Positions 33,754 through 42,451 of a stretch of DNA of 64,000 nucleotides are shown here, one piece after another (the first letter of the stretch is position 1; every line of letters starts with the position of its first letter). Source of the DNA: Bacteroidota bacterium (GTDB taxonomy: Bacteria; Bacteroidota; Bacteroidia; Flavobacteriales; Weeksellaceae); the NCBI GenBank assembly GCA_018902795.1, contig JAHIQD010000007.1, forward strand, positions 26,191-90,190, given 5' to 3'. A program made the position numbers and the translations under genes. The notes under the pieces are model-generated. The model searched no databases. It was given only the letters and a program-made list of their open reading frames with translations, and was not told the origin of the DNA.

Positions 33754-34317
33754 ATGTTAGAATTTTTAGCGAACTCACAAAGAAACTTCATTCACCTTCT
33801 CAGAATCAGTATTTTTATTGTAATGGCCTGGATTGGCGGCTTAAAAGCTTTTCAATATGAAGCAGACGGAATTATTCCTTTTGTGGCCAATTCGCCCTTC
33901 ATGAGTTTCTTGCTGAAACATGACGTTTCGGATGCCGACAACTATAAACTTCACAAAAACAAAGAAGGAGAAGTGGTTCCCGAAAATATAAAATGGCATG
34001 AATCGAATGGTACTTATGTATTTTCTTACGGTCTGGGAACCGTAATTTTCACCATAGGAATGTTAGTCTTACTGGGAATTTGGTTTCCAAAAATTGGAAT
34101 TGCGGGAGGAATTCTCACTTTCGGAATGTCGATCGTCACCTTAAGTTTTCTGGTGACTACTCCCGAAAGCTGGGTTCCGGATTTAGGCGGACCTGATTTT
34201 GGTTTTCCTTATCTTTCTGCTGCCGGAAGACTCGTTATAAAAGATGTTATTATGCTTGGAGCCGGCTTGGTTATCGCTTCAGATTCAGCCAGGCAAATTC
34301 TTAAGCTTAGAAAATAG
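33754..34317 (+). CDS. RclC/YkgB-like membrane protein (DUF417)
   Basis: The 187-residue protein starts at the ATG of MLEFLANSQRNFIH. It has about four membrane helices: IFIVMAWIGGLKAFQYEADG, VFSYGLGTVIFTIGMLVLLG, GILTFGMSIVTLSFLVTTPE, and DVIMLGAGLVIASDSARQIL. The opening with GGLKAFQYEADGI and the segment SPFMSFLLKH are typical of the DUF417 / RclC family, which in E. coli is induced by reactive chlorine. It is preceded by an AraC regulator on the same strand but has its own promoter (33728), on which the regulator may act. Biochemical function is unknown. Confidence 0.85.
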   Translation: MLEFLANSQRNFIHLLRISIFIVMAWIGGLKAFQYEADGIIPFVANSPFMSFLLKHDVSDADNYKLHKNKEGEVVPENIKWHESNGTYVFSYGLGTVIFTIGMLVLLGIWFPKIGIAGGILTFGMSIVTLSFLVTTPESWVPDLGGPDFGFPYLSAAGRLVIKDVIMLGAGLVIASDSARQILKLRK

Positions 34318-34351
34318 TAGTTTTTCATAGTTTGTGTTTTTATGTTTAAAG

Positions 34352-34385
34352 AAACTTCCCAAAGTGAATCACTTTGGGAAGTTTT
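34352..34385 (+). terminator. Terminator of the RclC-like gene
   Basis: The 15-bp perfect stem AAACTTCCCAAAGTG / CACTTTGGGAAGTTT has a 3-base loop. On the plus strand TTTT follows; it may also slow transcription from the other side. Confidence 0.85.
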
Positions 34386-34417
34386 GATTTATCTGTTTAA
34401 AAATTACAATTGTTTTT

Positions 34418-35536
34418 TTACATCATTTTAAGGTTATTCACTTCCAATTCAGTAAGAATTCTCCAGTGTCCTCTTTTGATGTTTTTCTTGGTTAAACCGG
34501 CGAACATTACACGATCAAGCAATTCAACTTCGTAACCCAATCTCTGGAAGATTCTGCGCACTACTCTGTTCCAGCCTATGTGTATTTCAATACCTACTTC
34601 GTTTTTAGGTTTACCTTCGATGTAAGAAATGCTGTCTACTTCCGCGACACCTTCTTCCAAACGGATTCCTTCAGCAATAGCGTTCAGATCTGCCCTGTCA
34701 AGTTTTCTATCTAAAGTTACATGATATATTTTCTTCATGTTGAAAGATGGATGCGTAAGTTTTTTTGTCATGTGACCGTCATTGGTCAACAAAATAACAC
34801 CTGTTGTGGAACGGTCCAGTCTTCCTACAGGGAAAACTCTGTACGGAGAAGCGTTTGCTACCAAATCCATTACGGTTTTTCTGGCTTTTTCATCTTTTGT
34901 TGTAGAAATGTATCCTTTAGGTTTATTTAAAAGTACATAAACCGGTTTTTCCGGGGTAATTCCCTGACCGTCGAAAATTACTCTGTCGGTTTTCTGAACC
35001 TGGTAACCCATTTCTGTTACCACTTTTCCGTTTACTTCGACCAAACCCTGGGTAATCAGCTGGTCCGCTTCTCTTCGGGAACAGATTCCGGAATTTGCGA
35101 TATATTTATTCAAACGGATGGTTTCTTTCGGAACTTCTTTGGACAGCTTTTCCAATCTTCTTTTCTGAACATACGAACGTGTCTTTTCACCTTCATCCTG
35201 CGGTCTTTCATAATTTTTGAAAAGTTTTGTAGGACGCGAACTACCGTCGCCTTTCACGAACTTAGCGCTTTTGTCAAAAGATTTTCCTGTTCTTTTTCCT
35301 GCTGGTTTACGTGAAGCGGGTCTGTCGAAAGTTTTCTCGTAGGATTTCGCTTCAGACTGTGACATAAATCTTGGCTCTCTTGGTGCCTTTGGTTCTTTTG
35401 CAGCTTTTTTTTCTTCAGAATTTTCAGGTTTTGGAGCGCGTGCACGGGAAGGAGCAGGTCTTGAACTTCCTGAGTTGGAAATTTTTGAAATTCGTACTTT
35501 TTTAGGTTTGTCGTTGCTGTTTCTGTCTCGGCTCAT
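34418..35536 (-). CDS. rluB: 23S rRNA pseudouridine synthase, RluB/RsuA family, with long basic N terminus
   Basis: I place the start at the ATG of MSRDRNSNDKPKK (372 residues), because a promoter with -7 box at 35554-35561 lies downstream of the in-frame ATG at 35587. Residues 1-135 are low-complexity, rich in K, R, S, P and A, likely disordered and RNA-binding. An S4 domain follows (RLNKYIANSGICSRREADQL), then the catalytic domain with the active-site Asp in VGRLDRSTTGVILLTNDG. It makes a pseudouridine in 23S rRNA helix 89/90 in E. coli RluB; the exact site here is not certain. It is a single-gene transcript, next to the UbiA gene. Confidence 0.88.
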   Translation of the reverse strand: MSRDRNSNDKPKKVRISKISNSGSSRPAPSRARAPKPENSEEKKAAKEPKAPREPRFMSQSEAKSYEKTFDRPASRKPAGKRTGKSFDKSAKFVKGDGSSRPTKLFKNYERPQDEGEKTRSYVQKRRLEKLSKEVPKETIRLNKYIANSGICSRREADQLITQGLVEVNGKVVTEMGYQVQKTDRVIFDGQGITPEKPVYVLLNKPKGYISTTKDEKARKTVMDLVANASPYRVFPVGRLDRSTTGVILLTNDGHMTKKLTHPSFNMKKIYHVTLDRKLDRADLNAIAEGIRLEEGVAEVDSISYIEGKPKNEVGIEIHIGWNRVVRRIFQRLGYEVELLDRVMFAGLTKKNIKRGHWRILTELEVNNLKMM

Positions 35537-35553
35537 TGTCTGAAAAATTTTTG

Positions 35554-35587
35554 CAAAGATAAAACTAATTCGCTGATATATCGACAA
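35554..35587 (-). promoter_or_regulatory. Promoter of the pseudouridine synthase gene
   Basis: On the minus strand a TTG (35585-35587 as CAA) is 23 bases from TATCTTTG (35554-35561). It fixes the start at 35536. Confidence 0.55.
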
Positions 35588-35656
35588 TTCTTTTCAAACC
35601 GCCATTTTTCAAACTTAAATAAGTCCTATACCTATGCAGAAAAGTTGCCGGATTTA

Positions 35657-36547
35657 TTAAAATCTTTTAACAATCCCGTCGAGTAACATCGCCAATATTC
35701 CTATGAAAACCCATATTCTTAACATATTCAAAACAAAAAAGTTCGATTTTTTCAGAGTGCTTAGAATTAAATATACTGAAAGTATAATAACGAATAATCC
35801 TGCAGCAAAATAGAGATTCAGTATGCTGTGAATTCCTGTTTTATTTACAATCAGCATTGAAACCACTATTAACAGCACCGAAAGAAATACAATAACATAT
35901 TTAGAAATCATGGTTCCGAAAAAATTAGGGACCGTGACGTAACCGAAAATTTTGTCAGCATTTTTGGTCAGAAAATCTTTGGTAATATCGATGATTAAAA
36001 GGATTACAAACAGGAAAACTGCCATCAGAAAAAGACGCACCGAAAAAGTACGGTAATAAACCATCATTCCGAAAAAAGGATATAGCGTTAAACTGACAAA
36101 AGTTAAATTATTTAAAATGAGAGCTTTACTCAATTTATGACTGTAAAACCACATGAAAAACTGATAAATAAGAAAAAAAACGAAAACCCGTGGAGAGATG
36201 AGAAAAGCAATTCCCAGTGAGATTAAGTTTAGGGTAAGATATGCATACAGAAAATATTTCTGTTTTAAGAAACTTTGAAGCTTTGTGCGGAAAGGCTTTG
36301 TAAGCCGATCTTTTTCCCGGTCGTAAAACTGATTGATAATTCCGCCGGCAAATATGCTTAAAACCGTACAGAAAATAATGCCGTGCACTTTAAAATCGAA
36401 AACAAAATTTCTTAAACTTTCTTCCTGATTAAAGAGAAAAAATGTAGAAACATATAATGCAAATGTGAGCAGCAATCCAACAAAAACCCGCGCTCCCAAA
36501 AGGAAACCGACAAACTGTGAAATTCTGTAAAGGATGGGATTTTTCAT
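35657..36547 (-). CDS. UbiA-family prenyltransferase
   Basis: The 296-residue inner-membrane protein has about eight or nine helices. It has the first aspartate-rich motif around D76 and D80 (INQFYDREKDRLTKPF) and the second as IDITKDFLTKNADKIF. These bind the prenyl diphosphate via magnesium. UbiA enzymes attach prenyl chains to aromatic or other acceptors (quinones, geranylgeranyl groups, heme), and the acceptor is not clear from the sequence. The mevalonate kinase gene lies 45 bases upstream on the same strand, so both belong to isoprenoid metabolism and are probably co-transcribed. Confidence 0.88.
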   Translation of the reverse strand: MKNPILYRISQFVGFLLGARVFVGLLLTFALYVSTFFLFNQEESLRNFVFDFKVHGIIFCTVLSIFAGGIINQFYDREKDRLTKPFRTKLQSFLKQKYFLYAYLTLNLISLGIAFLISPRVFVFFLIYQFFMWFYSHKLSKALILNNLTFVSLTLYPFFGMMVYYRTFSVRLFLMAVFLFVILLIIDITKDFLTKNADKIFGYVTVPNFFGTMISKYVIVFLSVLLIVVSMLIVNKTGIHSILNLYFAAGLFVIILSVYLILSTLKKSNFFVLNMLRIWVFIGILAMLLDGIVKRF

Positions 36548-36592
36548 AAATTAAGCCGAACGATAAACAATTCAAATTTCCCGACTTAATTT

Positions 36593-37519
36593 TTAGAATC
36601 TGTAAATGACTTCCTTGTGAAAACCTTCAAGCATTTTTTCTGCTTTTTCGTAATCTTTCGTAAAGCCTAAAATATAACCTCCGCCGCCACTGCCACAAAG
36701 TTTAAGATAATAAGCATTGGTATCGAGCCCGTTTTTCCAGGCGTTGTAGATACTTTCCGGGATCATCGGTTTGAAATGTTCGTATGCCCAAACGGAAAGA
36801 CTTTTAAGATTTCTGAAAAAAGGATTCATTTCTTTCTTCAGGAAAGCGTCGATACAGGCGTTGTTGTAACGGATAAATTCTTCTTTTAGCGTTTTGCGGA
36901 AACCTTCAGTTTTCATTTTCTCAAAGAAAATCTGAACCATCGGTCCGGTTTCGCCGGTCATTCCGGAATCAATTAAAAAAATTGCACCTTTTCCTGACTC
37001 ACTTTTAGGGATAGAAACCCGGTCAACATTCTCTTTATTTTCAATGAGAATCGGAAGATTCATATAGCAGATTAAAGGATCAATGCCTGAACTTTTCCCG
37101 TGAAAATAACTTTCCAACAACCCGAAAACCTTTTTCAGGTCCTTCAGTTCGTTTTTAGCAATATTTTCAGGAGTATATTTTTTGAGCGAATATTTTTCGA
37201 AAATGGCAGCCACCAAAGCTCCGGAACTTCCAACGCCATATCCCTGCGGGATGTTGGAATCAAAGAAAAGTCCTTTTTTGATGTCTTTCTGAAAATCAGC
37301 AATATTGAGTTTAAAATTTTCCGGCAATTCAAGATCCATCAAATAATCTGAATATTTTTGAAGGGAAAGATTGGATTTTTTTTCGAAATCGCTTTCCATA
37401 TCAGAAAACTTCAGCGTTCCTTTGTAAAAACTGTACGGTAAGGTAAGTCCCTGTGAATCTTCAATAATGCCGTATTCACCGAACAGAAGGATTTTTGCGT
37501 AAAATAATGGATTAGTCAT
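36593..37519 (-). CDS. mvk: Mevalonate kinase (GHMP family)
   Basis: The 308-residue kinase shows the three GHMP motifs. The N-terminal one is AKILLFGEYGII (residues 8-19), the ATP-binding loop is IPQGYGVGSSGALVAAI (about 90-106), and the C-terminal one is KLCGSGGGGYILGF. The segment HGKSSGIDPLICYM is the mevalonate kinase version of motif 2. It converts mevalonate to phosphomevalonate, the first kinase step of the mevalonate route to IPP, which this lineage of flavobacteria uses. A -7 box TAACTTTG on the minus strand (37550-37557) precedes it, and UbiA follows. The other mevalonate-pathway genes are outside the window. Confidence 0.88.
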   Translation of the reverse strand: MTNPLFYAKILLFGEYGIIEDSQGLTLPYSFYKGTLKFSDMESDFEKKSNLSLQKYSDYLMDLELPENFKLNIADFQKDIKKGLFFDSNIPQGYGVGSSGALVAAIFEKYSLKKYTPENIAKNELKDLKKVFGLLESYFHGKSSGIDPLICYMNLPILIENKENVDRVSIPKSESGKGAIFLIDSGMTGETGPMVQIFFEKMKTEGFRKTLKEEFIRYNNACIDAFLKKEMNPFFRNLKSLSVWAYEHFKPMIPESIYNAWKNGLDTNAYYLKLCGSGGGGYILGFTKDYEKAEKMLEGFHKEVIYRF

Positions 37520-37636
37520 AGTTTAATTTAATCCGTTGATTTTCAGTTGCAAAGTTATTAAATATTTAACGGACTCACAACATTCAAATATTAACAAAAT
37601 TTAAGCCACTTTATTTTGAATTTTTCAACATCAATT

Positions 37637-39121
37637 CTATGCCTTCTCTTTTCCCACTTTTACTTTCAAAAACCTGATCAATACCAGTCCCAAAAAGAAA
37701 AACAGCGACATTGACAATGCTGCGAACCGCATGTTATGGTATTTATCGATCATTGTGGCAAAAATAAAAGTTCCTAAAATAATGGCTAATTTTTCCAAAA
37801 CATCATAAAAACTGAAAAATGTAGTATTATCCATGGAATCTTCCGGCAAAAGTTTGGAGTAAGTGGAACGCGACATGGCCTGCAAACCACCCATTACCAA
37901 ACCGATAATTCCTGCGATTCCGTAGAACTGATATTCGACATTCGGATTTTCCTTATTAAGATAATATGCTGATAAACAAGCAACGATCCAAAGCGAAATC
38001 GCAATAGAAATCACATTTTTGTTTCCAATTTTCTTCGATAACCACGAGAAAAATAACGCACCAATAATCGCTTCAATCTGAATCAGCAATAGTGTTAAGA
38101 TTAATTTGTCCTGCTGAAGATTTATTTCGCTTTTTCCGAACAGCGTTGCCATTAAGAAAATCGTCTGCATTCCGACGCTGTAAAAGAAAAAGCTGGAAAG
38201 GAAAAACTTTAAATTCCGGTCTGCAAAAAGTGTTCTTCCCACTTTGAAAAGTTCGTGAAAACTTTCTTTAGCAATATCACTGTAAAAGTTGAAATTATCT
38301 TTCAAAACCACCCAAAAGCCTCCTTGCTCCTCGTGTTTTTTGAAAATATTTTTATAATTCAGCAAAACCAGGTCTTTCGGAAGCTGCTCTTTCACATTCC
38401 CGAACTGCGGCAAATGTTTGAAGGTATACTGCGAAAACCCAAACCACCAGGCCCCTGTGAGTAAGAAAGAAATTCTGGTATATAATTTAGCTTCCTCAGG
38501 AGTCTGCGCAAATACCTGAATCAGAACCAGGCAAATTACCACCAATACTACAGAACCTATATAACCATAAACGTAACCTTTGGCTGAAAGCGCATCCTGT
38601 TTGTCGCGAGTGGCAATATCGGGAAGAAAGGAGTTATAGAAGACCAAACTGCCCCAAAAACCTACACTCGCTGTAATGCTGAAAAGAAGTCCCAGAAAAA
38701 CATTCTGCATGCCTGTAAACATCGCCAGTCCCATACATGAAGTAGCTCCCAGATAGCAGAAAAACTGAAGAAACGATTTCTTATTCCCAATTGTATCCGC
38801 CAAAGACGACAAAATGGGGGAAAGCAGAACAACGATTAAAAACGAAATCGTGAGTGAATAACCGTAAATCGCATCCGGCTGATATTCTTTCCCAAATATG
38901 GTGATCATGTGTCTCACAGGCACTTTGATCCATTTTCCGGTCTCCTGTACATACTCGCTTTTTTCTGACATGGTTGTTAGAATCGAATAGTAAATCGGAA
39001 AAATTGTGGAAGTAATAACAAGGGAATATACTGAATTTGCCCAATCATACAAAGCCCATGCTTTCATGATTTTCGGGTTGTTCTTGATGTTCTGAGTCTG
39101 TAAATTTTCGTTTTCAGGCAT
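37637..39121 (-). CDS. MFS transporter, UMF1/Atg22-like
   Basis: The 494-residue protein has twelve predicted membrane helices. The opening MKAWALYDWANSVYSLVI with the ALYDWANS signature is diagnostic of the UMF1 (Atg22/YxiO-like) family of the major facilitator superfamily. In helix 10-11 GLVMGGLQAMSRSTYSKLLP is the other family block. An insertion of about 55 residues between helices 1 and 2 is probably periplasmic. In yeast Atg22 exports amino acids from the vacuole; substrates of bacterial members are unknown. A -7 box TATTTTTG on the minus strand (39144-39151) provides the promoter, overlapping the T tract of the thiolase terminator. Confidence 0.87.
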   Translation of the reverse strand: MPENENLQTQNIKNNPKIMKAWALYDWANSVYSLVITSTIFPIYYSILTTMSEKSEYVQETGKWIKVPVRHMITIFGKEYQPDAIYGYSLTISFLIVVLLSPILSSLADTIGNKKSFLQFFCYLGATSCMGLAMFTGMQNVFLGLLFSITASVGFWGSLVFYNSFLPDIATRDKQDALSAKGYVYGYIGSVVLVVICLVLIQVFAQTPEEAKLYTRISFLLTGAWWFGFSQYTFKHLPQFGNVKEQLPKDLVLLNYKNIFKKHEEQGGFWVVLKDNFNFYSDIAKESFHELFKVGRTLFADRNLKFFLSSFFFYSVGMQTIFLMATLFGKSEINLQQDKLILTLLLIQIEAIIGALFFSWLSKKIGNKNVISIAISLWIVACLSAYYLNKENPNVEYQFYGIAGIIGLVMGGLQAMSRSTYSKLLPEDSMDNTTFFSFYDVLEKLAIILGTFIFATMIDKYHNMRFAALSMSLFFFLGLVLIRFLKVKVGKEKA

Positions 39122-39150
39122 GTGAAAAATATAATTAGTGGAACAAAAAT

Positions 39151-39201
39151 AAAAAAACCATTAAGAATCTGATGAAAAAATTCATTAATAATTCTTAATG
39201 G
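39151..39201 (-). terminator. Terminator of the AtoB-like thiolase gene
   Basis: On the minus strand CCATTAAGAAT pairs perfectly with ATTCTTAATGG (39158-39168 and 39191-39201) across a 22-base loop, with seven T after it. The long loop is unusual. Confidence 0.75.
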
Positions 39202-39223
39202 CTGATTTAAAAGTTATTTGGTT

Positions 39224-40402
39224 TTAAACATTCTCGATAACAATCGCGCTTGCTCCGCCTCCACCGTTGCAGATTGCAGCAGCACCGTATTTTCCGTTGT
39301 TCTGTTTAAGGATGTTGATCAAACTGACAATAATTCTTGAACCTGAGCTTCCAAGCGGGTGGCCAAGGGCAACCGCACCTCCGTTAACATTTACTTTGCT
39401 GGCGTCAAGACCTAAAATTTTATTGTTCGCCAAGCCAACTACTGAAAAAGCTTCATTGAATTCAAAGAAGTCAATATCTGAAATTTCAAGACCTGCTTTT
39501 TTTAAAGCAATAGGCAATGCTTTGGAAGGAGCTGTCGTAAACCATTCCGGTTCCTGTGCTGCATCGGCGTAAGAAACAATTTTCGCTAAAGGTTTCAGAC
39601 CTAATTCTTCCATTTTCTCTTTAGACATTAAGACTAAAGCTGAAGCACCGTCATTCAGTGTGGAAGCATTTGCTGCGGTTACTGTTCCGTTTTCTTTCTG
39701 GAAAACAGTTGGTAAAGTACCAATTCTGTCAAAGTTTACCGATTTATATTCTTCATCTTCAGAGAAAATAACCGGGTCACCTTTTCTCTGCGGAATTTCT
39801 ACTGAAACAATTTCATCATTGAATTTACCTTCACTCCAGGCTTTTGCGGAACGTTTGTAAGACTCGATGGCAAAGTTATCCTGATCTTCTCTTGTAATTT
39901 CGTATTTCGCGGCGCATTTTTCTGCGCAAACTCCCATGTGAACTTTATTATAAACATCAGTCAATCCGTCTAGCAACATTCCGTCCAACATTTTCACATC
40001 GCCTAATTTGGTTGCGTTTCTGGCGTTAAAATAATGCGGCACTGAAGACATATTTTCCATTCCACCGGCAACGATGATATCCTGGTCGCCAGATTTTATT
40101 GACTGTGCTGCCATCATCACGGCTTTCATTCCGGAAGCACAAACCTTATTGATGGTTGTAGACGGGGTTTCGTTTGATAAGCCTGCTCCCAATGCTGCCT
40201 GACGGGCCGGAGCCTGGCCTTCCCCTGCCTGCAAAACATTTCCCATATAAACTTCCTGAACCAATTTCGGATCAAGACTGATTTTGTCTAAAGCACCTTT
40301 TATGGCTGTTGAACCTAATTTTGTAGCCGGAACCATTGACAAACTTCCCATAAAGCTTCCCATAGGAGTTCGGGCTGCGGATACGATGAATACTTCTTGC
40401 AT
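39224..40402 (-). CDS. Acetyl-CoA C-acetyltransferase (thiolase, AtoB-like)
   Basis: The 392-residue biosynthetic-type thiolase has catalytic C88 in TTINKVCASGMKAV, the second His in NGGAVALGHPLGSSGSRI and the second Cys in AAICNGGGGASAIV. It joins two acetyl-CoA to acetoacetyl-CoA, or splits it; it could feed the mevalonate pathway (mevalonate kinase is 1.7 kb away) or act in ketone-body or amino-acid degradation. It differs clearly from the beta-oxidation thiolase at 60133, which has a YCASGSEAI motif. It is transcribed alone. Confidence 0.92.
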   Translation of the reverse strand: MQEVFIVSAARTPMGSFMGSLSMVPATKLGSTAIKGALDKISLDPKLVQEVYMGNVLQAGEGQAPARQAALGAGLSNETPSTTINKVCASGMKAVMMAAQSIKSGDQDIIVAGGMENMSSVPHYFNARNATKLGDVKMLDGMLLDGLTDVYNKVHMGVCAEKCAAKYEITREDQDNFAIESYKRSAKAWSEGKFNDEIVSVEIPQRKGDPVIFSEDEEYKSVNFDRIGTLPTVFQKENGTVTAANASTLNDGASALVLMSKEKMEELGLKPLAKIVSYADAAQEPEWFTTAPSKALPIALKKAGLEISDIDFFEFNEAFSVVGLANNKILGLDASKVNVNGGAVALGHPLGSSGSRIIVSLINILKQNNGKYGAAAICNGGGGASAIVIENV

Positions 40403-40436
40403 GTTATGTTTTTAATATTTTTAATACGGCAAATTA

Positions 40437-40470
40437 CAAAAAAAAACACAGTTCCAGTGAACTGTGTTTT
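40437..40470 (-). terminator. Terminator of the NupG-like/bifunctional nuclease unit
   Basis: On the minus strand AAAACACAGTTC pairs with GAACTGTGTTTT around a 4-base loop and continues in T. Confidence 0.88.
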
Positions 40471-40491
40471 CATTTATTATAAAAGGAATTT

Positions 40492-41751
40492 TTAATGTTT
40501 TAAATCGGCAACATCTTCCGGATTATGCTTGTGCTTAAACATTATCGCAAACAGTATTGCAACAACTAATGCATAAAGCGAAAAAACAAGCCATATCTCA
40601 TGCCACATCTTGTCGCCGTTCGCATGCGTAAAATATTTCTGAATCATCCAGCCACTGGCCAAACTTCCCATGATAGCACCGAAACCATTCGTCATCATCA
40701 TAAATAAACCCTGAGCAGAAGAACGGATTTTATAATCTGTAGTGGTTTCAACGAAAAGGGAGCCCGAAATATTAAAGAAATCAAAAGCCATCCCGTAAAC
40801 GATGCATGAAAGAATAATCATTCCTAAACCGAGACCCACCGGAACTCCGTAAGCAAATAATCCGAAACGCAATACCCAGGCAAACATGGAGATCAGCATC
40901 ACGTTCTTAATACCGTATTTTTTCAAGAAGAATGGAATTGCAAGAATGAAAAGTGTTTCCGAAATCTGCGAAATCGACATTATCAGTGTGGACCTTTTTA
41001 CGACAAAACTCTCAGCATATTCGGGGATTTTACCGAAATCTGAAAGATAAGTATCACCATACATATTGGTCAACTGTAAAGCCGCTCCCAGGAAAAGTGA
41101 AAAAAGGAAGAAAAGAGCCATTTTGTAATCCTTCAAAAGCGAGAAGGCATTGAGCCCTAATTTCTCGGACAAGGTTGCATCTTTTGAAATTAAATTCTGA
41201 GGTGGGCATTTTGGCAGTGTAAAGGCATAAATACCTAAAACAATCGCAAAAACTGCCGCGATATAAAACTGGTTTCCTGAATCTTTATTTCCCGAAAGAT
41301 TGGTGATCCACATAGCAGCAATAAAGCCAATTGTTCCCCAAACCCTGATAGGCGGAAATACTTTAACCACATCAAAATTATTGTTTTTCAGGATGTAATA
41401 TGCAATGGAGTTTGATAGAGAAATGGTAGGCATATAGAACATCATCGCTATAAGCATTACCCAGAAGAAGTTTTCAGGTGTTGTAATTTGAGGAAGAAAA
41501 AAGAGGGTAATTCCATAAAGAATATGCAGGATCCCATAAAGCCTTTCTGCATTAATCCACCGGTCTGCAATAATCCCTGTGAGAGCAGGCATAATGATGG
41601 AAGCAATTCCTAACGTGGCAAAAACTTTTCCAAATTCTTCACCGCCCCATTGTTTTGTGCCGAACCAATAAACACCGATGGTAATCAGCCATGCGCCCCA
41701 AACAAAAAACTGCAGGAAGCTTACAATGGTAAGTCGTAATTTCAAATTCAT
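40492..41751 (-). CDS. Nucleoside:proton symporter (NupG-like MFS)
   Basis: The 419-residue protein has twelve helices and the NHS-family (NupG/XapB) pattern: RLTIVSFLQFFVWGAWLITI, with later motifs FPPIRVWGTIGFIAAMWI and NISGSLFVETTTDYKIR SSAQGLFM (a conserved block near helix 10-11). It should take up nucleosides with protons at the inner membrane. It lies 19 bases downstream of the bifunctional-nuclease gene, on the same transcript. Substrate range is not predictable from sequence. The start MNLKLRL is without alternatives. Confidence 0.88.
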   Translation of the reverse strand: MNLKLRLTIVSFLQFFVWGAWLITIGVYWFGTKQWGGEEFGKVFATLGIASIIMPALTGIIADRWINAERLYGILHILYGITLFFLPQITTPENFFWVMLIAMMFYMPTISLSNSIAYYILKNNNFDVVKVFPPIRVWGTIGFIAAMWITNLSGNKDSGNQFYIAAVFAIVLGIYAFTLPKCPPQNLISKDATLSEKLGLNAFSLLKDYKMALFFLFSLFLGAALQLTNMYGDTYLSDFGKIPEYAESFVVKRSTLIMSISQISETLFILAIPFFLKKYGIKNVMLISMFAWVLRFGLFAYGVPVGLGLGMIILSCIVYGMAFDFFNISGSLFVETTTDYKIRSSAQGLFMMMTNGFGAIMGSLASGWMIQKYFTHANGDKMWHEIWLVFSLYALVVAILFAIMFKHKHNPEDVADLKH

Positions 41752-41770
41752 AATTTATTTATAATAATTT

Positions 41771-42364
41771 TTATTCAATTTTTTTATTTCGTCTTTTTAT
41801 TTCCTGCTGCAATTCCATCGCTGCATCAAAATCTTCATCTTTAACAGCATCTTCCAATAATTTCTGTAAATCTTCCAAAGTTAAAGAAGCCAAATCTCCT
41901 TCAGAAGCAACTTCGGAATTTTCTTGAGCTATTGAAGGCTCATCAAGTTCAAGAAGGATTCCGGCTTCACTCAGGACTTGTGAGGTGGTATAAATGGGCG
42001 CATCAAAACGCACTGCCATTGCCACTGCATCCGAAGTGCGGGCATCCAAAATGAGTTCTTCTCCGTTTGAATTATTTTTGAAATTGATATTAGAAAAAAA
42101 TACGCCGTCAATAATTTGATAAATGATAACGGAAGTAAGGGTGAAGTTCGCAGAAACCACAAATTTTGAAAATAAATCGTGGGTTAGCGGTCTGGGCGGA
42201 TGAATGTCTTTCTCCAATCCTAAAGAAATTGACTGTGCTTCGAAATTTCCTATTACTACGGGTAATTTTACGTTGGTTTCCTCGTGTTCCAAAAGGAGTG
42301 CATAAGCTCCGGATTGCGTTTGGCTATAAGAAATTCCGCGTATGATTAATCTTTTGTAATCCAT
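41771..42364 (-). CDS. Bifunctional nuclease family protein with C-terminal UVR motif
   Basis: The 197-residue protein has a BFN (DUF151) domain at residues about 1-135: KLPVVIGNFEAQSISLGLE, DARTSDAVAMAVRFDAPIY, as in Thermotoga TM0160 and plant BFN. A linker follows and then a UvrB/UvrC-type motif (LEDLQKLLEDAVKDEDFDAA, ending KRRNKKIE). Family members have been reported to have DNase and RNase activity. A -7 box TATATTTG (42370-42377, minus strand) ends 6 bases before the ATG, so its mRNA is almost leaderless. The NupG-like gene follows 19 bases later. Confidence 0.88.
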   Translation of the reverse strand: MDYKRLIIRGISYSQTQSGAYALLLEHEETNVKLPVVIGNFEAQSISLGLEKDIHPPRPLTHDLFSKFVVSANFTLTSVIIYQIIDGVFFSNINFKNNSNGEELILDARTSDAVAMAVRFDAPIYTTSQVLSEAGILLELDEPSIAQENSEVASEGDLASLTLEDLQKLLEDAVKDEDFDAAMELQQEIKRRNKKIE

Positions 42365-42369
42365 AGCTA

Positions 42370-42377
42370 CAAATATA
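42370..42377 (-). promoter_or_regulatory. -7 promoter element of the bifunctional-nuclease gene
   Basis: On the minus strand the sequence is TATATTTG. Predicted +1 is about 42366, two bases before the A of the ATG. Confidence 0.55.
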
Positions 42378-42451
42378 ATTGATTTTTTAGATTCAACATT
42401 TTATTTTTAATTATAAATTAAAAATATTTCTCTAAAAACGACAATTATCAT

